Below are positions 57,222 through 64,000 of a DNA stretch of 64,000 nucleotides, one piece after another (the first letter of the stretch is position 1; each line of letters starts with the position of its first letter). The notes under the pieces were generated by a model that saw only the letters and a program-made list of their open reading frames with translations, was not told the origin of the DNA and ran no database searches. Source of the stretch: Micromonosporaceae bacterium KJ-029 (GTDB lineage Bacteria; Actinomycetota; Actinomycetes; Mycobacteriales; Micromonosporaceae). The translations under genes and the position numbers were made by a program. The stretch is taken from the NCBI GenBank assembly GCA_005402585.1, contig BIFP01000068.1:310001-374000 (forward strand). Reading direction: 5' to 3'.

Positions 57222-60200
57222 CGGTCGGCGGCGCGGCCGATGGCGGCGGCGACGCCGCTGACCCGGTCGGCGAGCAGGCCGAGCGCGCCCACCGCCCGGT
57301 CCACCGGGTCGTCGCCGGCGCCGCCGAGCGCCCGCGAGCGCTGGAAGGCGTCCTTCACCTCGGCCCAGCGGCGGGCCTGCTCCGGGGTGAGCCGGCCGCG
57401 CAGCTCGGCGAGCTTGAGCAGGTTCGCCTCCGCGCCCGCCGCCAGGGTCTGCGCCTCGCCCAGGTAGTGGTCGTCGATCACCGCCTCCAGCTCCTCGTCG
57501 GTGAGCACCGGGACGATCCGCTCGGCCAGCTTGTTCATGTTCCGGTACGACCCTTGGAGCTGGAACGGCGGCTCGGTACGGGCGTCGTCGGACTGCGCCG
57601 CCGAGGCGATGTACGCCTGGTTGTTGGCCAGTACCACCTGCTGCACCCGCAGCAGCTTGCGCAGCACCGAGACGATCTGCTCCAGCTCCACCGGCGGGTA
57701 CGGGTGGGACAGTTGGTCGGCCCGGACGGAGTCGTCGCCGCGCGCCATCCGAACCAGCAGCTCCAGGTCGGCGCGGTCCCGGCCGGACAGCGGTGCCAGC
57801 ACCGGGTTGGCGGTGAGCGCGTTCTCGATGTAGCTGAGCGCGAACACCTCCTCCCGGCCGGAGAGCACGTCGCCGAGGTTCCACACGTCGGCCCGGTTGG
57901 CGAGCATGTCCGGCACCCGGAAACGCCGACCCGACTCGGTGTACGGGTTGCCCGCCATGCACACCGCGAACCGCTTGCCGCGCAGGTCGTAGGTGCGGGT
58001 ACGGCCCTCCCAGACGCCCTCCATCCGGCGCTGCCCGTCGCACAGCGAGATGAACTTCTGCAACAGCTCCGGGTTGGTGTGCTGGATGTCGTCGAGGTAG
58101 AGCAGCACGTTGCTGCCCAGCTCCAGGGCGAACGAGATCTTCTCCACCTCCTGCCGCGCGGTGGCGTCGGGCGCCTCCGCCGGGTCGAGGGAGGTGACCT
58201 TCGAGCCCAGGGCCGGCCCGTTGACCTTGACGAAGACCAGGCCGAGCCGGCTGGCCACGTACTCCATCAGGGTGGTCTTGCCGTAGCCGGGCGGCGAGAT
58301 CAGCAGCAGCAGGCCGGACTGATCGACCCGCTTGCCGTCCCCGGTCGCGCCTAGCTGCCGGGCCAGGTTGTCCCCGATCAGCGGCAGGTACACGTCGTCG
58401 AGCAGCCGGTTACGAACGAAGGCGTTCATCACCTTCGGCCGGTACTCCTCCAGCCGCAGCCGCTCCCGCTCGGCGTCCACCAGCGTGTTGCGTTGCCGCT
58501 GGTAGTCCCGGTACGCGGGGACCAGCTCGGTGCGGAACGACCGCGTGCGGGCCAGCGTCTCGTCCAGCCGTACGCCCAGCGCGGAACCGTCGATGCGCGG
58601 GTGGGCGCCAAGCAGCCCGCCGACGGTCTCCGTCATGGTCGCGGCGCTGTCCTGCCGGGGCAGCTCGGGGCCGCACAGCTCGACAGCCACCGCCTCCGGC
58701 AGGTCGTACCCGGACAGGGTGCCGTCGTCGGTGGCGAGGAACGCGGTCAGCCACGCTTCCACCAGCTGGTACCGGCCGGCCAGGTCGGTGCCGAGGGCGC
58801 GCAGGTCGTCGTCGAACTCACGCGCCGACCGCGACTGCGGGCCGCCGAGCGCCCGGCGGAAGCGGTCCAGGACGGCCCGCGCCCCACCGCCGGTGACGAA
58901 CCGGACCGGCGGCCCGGACAACTCCTCGAACAGGTACTCGCCGGCCAGACCGGTCCCGCCGGCCGGTACGGGCAGCCCCGTGCCACGCAGGAAACCGTCG
59001 ACCGCCTCGGCCAGCTGGGCGCAGAGCCGGTCGGCCGCGTCCTCTCCGTCGGGACGGCCGAACCGCTGCCGGGCCCGGGCCAGTGAGGCTGCGCGGGCCG
59101 TCCAGGCGGACCGGGTCGGCTCGTCGGTGCCGTACCGCCAGAACAGCTGGGCGGCGGCGCGTTCGGCCGGCGGATACCGCAGCCGGCCCGCGCCGGCGTG
59201 CAGGCGCAGCAGCACTCGCAGGATCTCGGCCGCGTCGTGGTCGTGCACGCCGCGCTCGTACCCCTCGTCGTAGCGGGTCTCGGCGATCCGCCGGGCCACC
59301 TCCCGCAGCCCGTCGCCGTCCACCGCCGCCGCGTGCAGCGCGTCCAGGGTCAGCCCGTCGCGGCCCGCCTCGGCGGCGACCAGGATCCCGGTGGCCAGAT
59401 ACTCCGCCCGGTACACCTGCGCCGACTCGGAGACCAACAGCTGGTCCCAGAACCGCCGGGTCTGCTGGAACGCCTCGTCCCGGACCGGGGCGCGGTAGTC
59501 GGTGCCGGTCACCGCCACCACCATCCGGCCCTCGGCCGGCACCACCGCCACGTCGATCGGCTGCGTGTTCACCGCGAATCGGTGCCGGCCCAGCCGGATC
59601 GTCTCGCCGCCGTCGGCGTACAGGTCGAGGCGGTCGCGCAGGCCGCGCCCGGCCTCCTGGCGGGCGGCGCGGACCCGGCCGTCCAGCTCCTCGGCCCGCA
59701 CCGCGTCATTGAGGGTACGCAACTCCTCGACGACCGAGCGCAGCTTGCCCACCATCGGATCGGCCGCGAAGTAGGTGTTGATCTCGTCCAGCGAGCCCAG
59801 CGTGCCGGCCCGCCGCTGCACGCTGACCAGGATCCGCTCGGCCGAGGCGACCAACCGGTCGGCCCGCCGGGCGCGCTCGTCCAGCAGCGCCTGCTTGCGC
59901 GCCGAGAACGCCTCGTAGATGTCGGTTCGCCGGGTGGCCAGCTCGGCGAGGAAGTCGTCGAACTCGCCGAAGCGGGACTCCAGCTCCTCCACCCGCAGCA
60001 GCAGCCGGCCGAGTTGCTCGTCGCACCGCTCGGCGGTGTCCGCCGCCGCCAGTGCCCCGGTCACCGCCTGCCCCAGCAGGGCGAACTCGGCGGCGAAGCC
60101 GGCCCGCCCCTCGGCGGCGGCCAGCTCCCGGCGGCGCTTGTCGAGCACGGCCCGGGCCCGGTTGACCGCGCCCAGCACCTCGCCGACCCGGCCCAGGATC

Positions 60201-62365
60201 CCGGTCCGGACGGTCGCGTCGGCGATGTCCAGCCCACCCACCACGTCGGTGATGGTCTGCAGCCCATCGGTGCGAGCGGCCAGCTCGTCGCGGACCGCGC
60301 CGGCCTCGGCCACGGTGCCGATCGCGGTGGCCCGCGCGGCGAGCCGGTCCACCTCCTGCTGGTAACCGGTGAACGCCTCGTCCCGGCGGAGGAACTCGAC
60401 CGCCCGGCGGCCGGCCACCGACAGTTCCTCGTCCAGCCGGGTGGCCAGCTCGTCGATCCGGTCGTGGTCGACGTACCGCAGCTCCCGCAGCGTCTCCAGG
60501 TGGCCGCGCGCCCGGCGCAGGCCGCCGAGCTGGGCGACCCAGTCGTCGGCGGTCAGCGGCGCCTCGCCCCGGGCCCGGCGGGCCAGCGAGGCGATCTGCT
60601 CGGCGCTGGCGTCCAGCTCGGCCCGCGCCTGCTCGGTGAGGGTACGGACCTTCTCGTGCTCCTCCAGCACGGCGGTGGCGGTGCGGCGCAGTTCGGCCAG
60701 CGGTGTGGCCAGGTCGCCGAGCTCGTCCTCGCCGAGCCAGTGGTAGTGGTCGGTGATCCGGGCGCAGGCGGCGATCAACGCCTCGTACACCCCGGCGGTG
60801 GCGGTGCCGTCGATCATCCGGGTCACCGAGAGGCAGTCCGAGATGCCGCGTACCAGGTCGGCGTTGCCGATCCGCTCCAGCGGCCCGGTCCCGGCCGGCT
60901 GGGCCGCCGCGTACGCGTCCGAGACGTACGGCGTCTGCCAGATCTGCATCGGGTGGACCCGGGTCGGCTCCTCGGAGACGGCCCGGAACACCACCAGCGT
61001 GCCGTCGTCGAAGAGCGAGAACCCGTGGCACGGGATCGGCGCGGCCACCTCCTTGCGGATCGCGTTGTACGGCAGCAGCAGCGAGCGTCCTTCGGCCCGC
61101 GCGTGGAAGACGTAGAGCACGTCCTCACCGTTCGGTGACCGCACCACCCGCTCGAACTCCAGGCCGGCGACCTCGGTGTCGAACGTGCGGGTCACGCCGG
61201 TGGCCAGGTGGTAGCCGCCCGGGAAGATGATGCCGTGGTCCTCGGGCAGCCGCTGGCACGCGATGCCGATGCCGTCGAGCCGGACCACCTCCCGGGTGAT
61301 CGTGTTGAAGACCAGGTGCCGCCACTGCGTCTCCTTGTACGGCCGCATCCGCAACAGGATCAACGGCCCCACCCGGGCCCAGTGCACATCGGCGTCGGCG
61401 AGGCTCTGCAGCGGCTCGTCCACCGGCTCGCTGTAGATGCCCTCGCCGACCTCGGTGTTGTTCTCCACCTTGACGGTCAACGTGCCGCCCACCGTCTCGA
61501 CGAAGACCTCGCCGTCGATGGAGATGTGCGGATGCCGGCCAAGGACGTGGTCCTCGCGGGTGGTCTCGATCCACTCGAAGTCGTGGCTGGGTGGGAAGAC
61601 GTGGTCCCGCTCGCCCCGGCTGTCGAGGTACTCCGGGACGCCGTCGACGCCGACCTGCCAGCGCACAACCCGGATGTCCTCGGTGCGCGGCCCGGTCTGG
61701 AACACCGCCAGCAGCCGGCCGTCGATCCGGCGCAGTTGCAGCAGGCGGGCCTGCCGGTAGTAGCGGTACAGCTCGGAGAAGTCCCGGACGAACTGCGGGT
61801 GGCGCAGCAGGCCGGGCAGCTCGTCCGGGCCCGCAACGTCGAACCGGAACACCTCCGCGCCGCCCGCGTCCCCGCCACCTTGCCGGGTGAACCGGTGCAG
61901 CGAGAAGACGTCGTCGACGGTCGTCTCCGGCTTGAGGCCGATGAAGACGTTGTAGCCGAACAGCATCAGCCCGCCGACCGAGACGATGTCCCGGGGCACG
62001 CAGTTGTGCTCGGTACGGATCCGCTCGGTGCTCAGCAGCCGCAGCTCGGTGCTGCCGAAGACCTCCAGCCGGCGGGAGTTGAGCGCCTCCGCCCGCCGGG
62101 ACAGGTCGGCGGCCTGCGTGGCGAGCCGCCTGCGCAGCACCTCGTAGCTGCCGTCGTCCAGCCCCGGCGGAGCGCCGCCCGGCCCGGCGGCGTCCGTCGG
62201 TGTGCCGGTCGCGCCCACCCCCGGAACCGTCTGGCCGGTCTCGGCTGGTGCCGCCGCCCCGGCCCGGGCTGGTGGGGCCGCCGCGCCGGTCCGGCCCGCC
62301 GAGGCCGGTCCGGCCTCACCGGGCGTACGCCCAGCGGCCGCCGGACCGGCGGTCGGCTCACTCAC
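57218..62365 (-). CDS. Giant MoxR-like AAA+ ATPase (annotated elsewhere as DNA repair ATPase)
   Basis: A 1715-residue cytoplasmic protein. Residues about 1-70 are Ala/Pro/Gly-rich and disordered. A beta-rich, propeller-like region (about 75-520) is followed by long helical/coiled-coil segments (about 540-950) and a mixed domain. The C-terminal AAA+ module has Walker A SPPGYGKTT (about 1355-1363), Walker B LLYLDDIQHTN (about 1424) and the arginine-rich AGNPYTESGRRFRVPDMLANRADV. Proteins of this type always occurred next to flotillins in the genomes I know. The GTG at 62365 overlaps the flotillin stop by 8 bases. A membrane-stress or remodelling machine is plausible; DNA repair is unproven. Confidence 0.8.
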   Translation of the reverse strand: MSEPTAGPAAAGRTPGEAGPASAGRTGAAAPPARAGAAAPAETGQTVPGVGATGTPTDAAGPGGAPPGLDDGSYEVLRRRLATQAADLSRRAEALNSRRLEVFGSTELRLLSTERIRTEHNCVPRDIVSVGGLMLFGYNVFIGLKPETTVDDVFSLHRFTRQGGGDAGGAEVFRFDVAGPDELPGLLRHPQFVRDFSELYRYYRQARLLQLRRIDGRLLAVFQTGPRTEDIRVVRWQVGVDGVPEYLDSRGERDHVFPPSHDFEWIETTREDHVLGRHPHISIDGEVFVETVGGTLTVKVENNTEVGEGIYSEPVDEPLQSLADADVHWARVGPLILLRMRPYKETQWRHLVFNTITREVVRLDGIGIACQRLPEDHGIIFPGGYHLATGVTRTFDTEVAGLEFERVVRSPNGEDVLYVFHARAEGRSLLLPYNAIRKEVAAPIPCHGFSLFDDGTLVVFRAVSEEPTRVHPMQIWQTPYVSDAYAAAQPAGTGPLERIGNADLVRGISDCLSVTRMIDGTATAGVYEALIAACARITDHYHWLGEDELGDLATPLAELRRTATAVLEEHEKVRTLTEQARAELDASAEQIASLARRARGEAPLTADDWVAQLGGLRRARGHLETLRELRYVDHDRIDELATRLDEELSVAGRRAVEFLRRDEAFTGYQQEVDRLAARATAIGTVAEAGAVRDELAARTDGLQTITDVVGGLDIADATVRTGILGRVGEVLGAVNRARAVLDKRRRELAAAEGRAGFAAEFALLGQAVTGALAAADTAERCDEQLGRLLLRVEELESRFGEFDDFLAELATRRTDIYEAFSARKQALLDERARRADRLVASAERILVSVQRRAGTLGSLDEINTYFAADPMVGKLRSVVEELRTLNDAVRAEELDGRVRAARQEAGRGLRDRLDLYADGGETIRLGRHRFAVNTQPIDVAVVPAEGRMVVAVTGTDYRAPVRDEAFQQTRRFWDQLLVSESAQVYRAEYLATGILVAAEAGRDGLTLDALHAAAVDGDGLREVARRIAETRYDEGYERGVHDHDAAEILRVLLRLHAGAGRLRYPPAERAAAQLFWRYGTDEPTRSAWTARAASLARARQRFGRPDGEDAADRLCAQLAEAVDGFLRGTGLPVPAGGTGLAGEYLFEELSGPPVRFVTGGGARAVLDRFRRALGGPQSRSAREFDDDLRALGTDLAGRYQLVEAWLTAFLATDDGTLSGYDLPEAVAVELCGPELPRQDSAATMTETVGGLLGAHPRIDGSALGVRLDETLARTRSFRTELVPAYRDYQRQRNTLVDAERERLRLEEYRPKVMNAFVRNRLLDDVYLPLIGDNLARQLGATGDGKRVDQSGLLLLISPPGYGKTTLMEYVASRLGLVFVKVNGPALGSKVTSLDPAEAPDATARQEVEKISFALELGSNVLLYLDDIQHTNPELLQKFISLCDGQRRMEGVWEGRTRTYDLRGKRFAVCMAGNPYTESGRRFRVPDMLANRADVWNLGDVLSGREEVFALSYIENALTANPVLAPLSGRDRADLELLVRMARGDDSVRADQLSHPYPPVELEQIVSVLRKLLRVQQVVLANNQAYIASAAQSDDARTEPPFQLQGSYRNMNKLAERIVPVLTDEELEAVIDDHYLGEAQTLAAGAEANLLKLAELRGRLTPEQARRWAEVKDAFQRSRALGGAGDDPVDRAVGALGLLADRVSGVAAAIGRAADR

Positions 62366-64000
62366 CGGCGCGCTGCCGCGGACCGGTGAGGGCGGCGACC
62401 GGGGTCTCCGCCACACCCAGGCGCTGCGCGGCGTTCAGCAGCTCCTGGAGCTTGCCCTTGTCGGCGCCGCCAGCACGCATCTGCTGCACCAGGAACGCCG
62501 ACAGGGTGAGGTTCTGCACGTCGGCGCTGTTGAGCGAGCCCACCATCCGGGCCAGGTCGTCGGTGAAGCTGGCGCTGCCGTCCAGCCACGGCTGGGCCAG
62601 GTTCTTCGCCACGTCCGAGTGGGCCACGAAGCCGTCCACGCTCTTGCCGAACGAGATCGAGCTGAGCAGCCGGTCGAAGAAGACGCTGTCGCCGCCGACA
62701 ATGTCGATGTTCGCCTTCTCCAGGCCGGTGGAGACCAGCTTGGCCTGTGCCTCGGCGACCTGCCGCTGGGCGTCCAGCCCGGCCAGCCGGACCTCCTTCT
62801 CCAGCTCCAGGCGCAGCCGGTACTCCTCGTGCTCCCGGGTCGCGTCGTCCAGCGCGGCCATCGCGGCGGCCTTCTCGGTGAGACCCTCGGCCTCGCCCTT
62901 CAGCTTCTCGCGCACCGCCTCGGCGGCGGCCAGCGCCTTGTCCCGCTCCACAGCGACCTCGGCGCGACCGACCTTCTCGATCGCCTCGGCGCTGCGCTCC
63001 TGGACCTGCACCTCGGCCAGACCGGCCGCCGCCGACTCGGCCTGGATCCCCTCGGCCAGCCGGATCTTCGCCCGGGTGTCCAGCTCCGCGGCCTGCTGCC
63101 GGGCCTCGGCCAGCACCAGTTCCTCGCGGGCCTTGTGCTTCGCCGCCGCCTCGGCGGCCTCCGCCGCCTTGATGTCCTTGACCAGGTTCTCCTGCGCCTC
63201 GGCCTCGGCCTGGATGACCAGCGCCTGGCGGGTCCGCTCGGCCTCCTCGACCACCCGCAGCCGCTTGATGTTCTCCTCCTGCTCGGCCACGGTCTTCTCC
63301 ACCGCGATCCGCTCCCGGATCACCTCGGCGATGGCCCGCTTCTCCGCCTCGACCTCCTTGTCCTTGGCGATCGTGCTCAGCTCGGTCTCCCGGTCCCGGC
63401 CGATCACCTCCAGCAGGCGGTCCTTCTCGATCCGCTCGGTCTCGATGGCGATGACCCGCTCGCGGTTCTTCTCCGCGACCGCGATCTCCCGGGCGCGGTT
63501 CTCGTGCTGGATGCCCAACTGCTCGTCGGTACGGATGTTCGCGGTCTCGGCCCGCAGCCGCTCCTCGGCGCGTACCCGGGTGATCTCGGCTTCCTCACGG
63601 GCCCGTACGGTCTCGATCTCGCGGCGCTGCTTGGCCTCCGCGTCCGCCTGCCGGCGCTCCAGCTCCAGGATCGCCTCCTTGGCGTCCACGTTCTGGCGGG
63701 TGATCTCCTTCTCCTCGCTGCGCCGGAACTCGTTGGTCCGCACGTTCTCCTGCGTGGTCAGCTCGGTGATCTTCCGGATACCCTGGGCGTCGAGGATGTT
63801 GGCCGGGTCGAGCTGCGCCATCGGCGTCTGCTCCAGGAAGTCGATCGCCGCGTCCTCCAGGCTGTACCCGTTGAGGTCGGTGCCGATCACCCGGATGATC
63901 TGGTCCCGGAACTCGTCGCGCTTGGTGTAGAGGTCGACGAAGTCGAGTTGCTTACCGACCGTCTTCAGCGCCTCGGAGAACTTCGCGTTGAACAGCTCCT
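62358..64000 (-). CDS. Flotillin/SPFH-domain protein (5' end outside the window)
   Basis: The visible 547 codons are the C-terminal part of a flotillin. The SPFH tail (LFNAKFSEALKTVGKQLDFVDLYTKRDEFRDQIIRVIGTDLNGYSLEDAAIDFLEQTPM) is followed by a ~330-residue Ala/Glu-rich coiled coil. A globular C-terminus (about the last 130 residues, GGDSVFFDRLLSSISFGKSVDGFV) ends the protein. The N-terminal membrane anchor must lie beyond 64000. Flotillins form membrane microdomain scaffolds. The stop overlaps the giant ATPase start, so the two work as a coupled pair. Confidence 0.88.
   Translation of the reverse strand, partial: ELFNAKFSEALKTVGKQLDFVDLYTKRDEFRDQIIRVIGTDLNGYSLEDAAIDFLEQTPMAQLDPANILDAQGIRKITELTTQENVRTNEFRRSEEKEITRQNVDAKEAILELERRQADAEAKQRREIETVRAREEAEITRVRAEERLRAETANIRTDEQLGIQHENRAREIAVAEKNRERVIAIETERIEKDRLLEVIGRDRETELSTIAKDKEVEAEKRAIAEVIRERIAVEKTVAEQEENIKRLRVVEEAERTRQALVIQAEAEAQENLVKDIKAAEAAEAAAKHKAREELVLAEARQQAAELDTRAKIRLAEGIQAESAAAGLAEVQVQERSAEAIEKVGRAEVAVERDKALAAAEAVREKLKGEAEGLTEKAAAMAALDDATREHEEYRLRLELEKEVRLAGLDAQRQVAEAQAKLVSTGLEKANIDIVGGDSVFFDRLLSSISFGKSVDGFVAHSDVAKNLAQPWLDGSASFTDDLARMVGSLNSADVQNLTLSAFLVQQMRAGGADKGKLQELLNAAQRLGVAETPVAALTGPRQRAGE

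Noticed and set aside
1..64000. CRISPR arrays, plasmid or chromosomal origins, intact prophage
   Set aside because: No spaced identical repeats of CRISPR type, no DnaA-box cluster, and no phage structural genes were seen.

Overview
The window is high-GC DNA with GTG/TTG starts, actinobacterial sigma-70-type promoters, a BldC regulator, a DUF3073 protein, a SigE-family sigma factor and an F420/PPOX-type enzyme. The order purS-purQ-purL ... purF-purM ... vdh - hypothetical - bldC matches my memory of the Streptomyces coelicolor purL-to-bldC chromosomal region. Together with the paired AAGGGGCCC intergenic repeats, this points to a chromosomal segment of a Micromonosporaceae actinomycete (Micromonospora or a close relative). 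This is inference, not a database result.

Layout. 1-9.4 kb: an alpha-glucan use locus on the minus strand, with a secreted GH87-type alpha-1,3-glucanase, a GH13 alpha-glucosidase, two sugar ABC permeases, a lipoprotein binding protein and a LacI-type regulator; no ATPase gene is present. 9.5-16.2 kb: a disulfide oxidoreductase and a carotenoid block (crtB divergent from crtE-crtI-idi) ending in a MerR/B12-type regulator related to LitR/CarH. 16.3-18.7 kb: a polysaccharide deacetylase lipoprotein, then tRNA-Glu, tRNA-Asp and tRNA-Phe, followed by a scar with a 42-residue membrane peptide and a truncated IS110-type transposase. 18.8-26.8 kb: an SRPBCC protein, a solute-binding lipoprotein whose two lobes appear circularly permuted, a beta-oxidation gene pair, a small acidic Ca2+-motif protein, a PPOX enzyme, bldC and valine dehydrogenase.

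27-46.7 kb: DUF3073, a 164-bp inverted-repeat element, a two-gene radical-SAM RiPP locus of the cyclophane kind, then the purine genes purM, purF, purL, purQ, purS and purB, interleaved with a sterol-carrier protein, a membrane protein with a very long GYGQ-repeat tail, a ComB-type phosphatase, a secreted serine protease and a YbjQ protein. After purB comes a thiolase / FabG4 / MaoC block resembling mycobacterial fadA2-fabG4-htdX.

46.7-57.1 kb: a translationally coupled four-gene operon (NrtR-like Nudix protein, J-domain/pseudokinase fusion, vWA protein, divergent adenylosuccinate synthetase), a DedA protein, a TetR-controlled lipid operon (SCP2, acyl-CoA dehydrogenase, acyl-CoA ligase) and a sigma factor with a coupled membrane protein. 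57.2-64 kb: a 1715-residue MoxR-like ATPase coupled to a flotillin/SPFH protein that runs off the right edge.

The most notable items are the RiPP pair, the permuted binding protein, the Nudix/J-kinase/vWA/AdSS operon, the flotillin-ATPase pair, and a family of paired intergenic repeats that in all three copies supplies the TAA stop codon of the adjoining gene.
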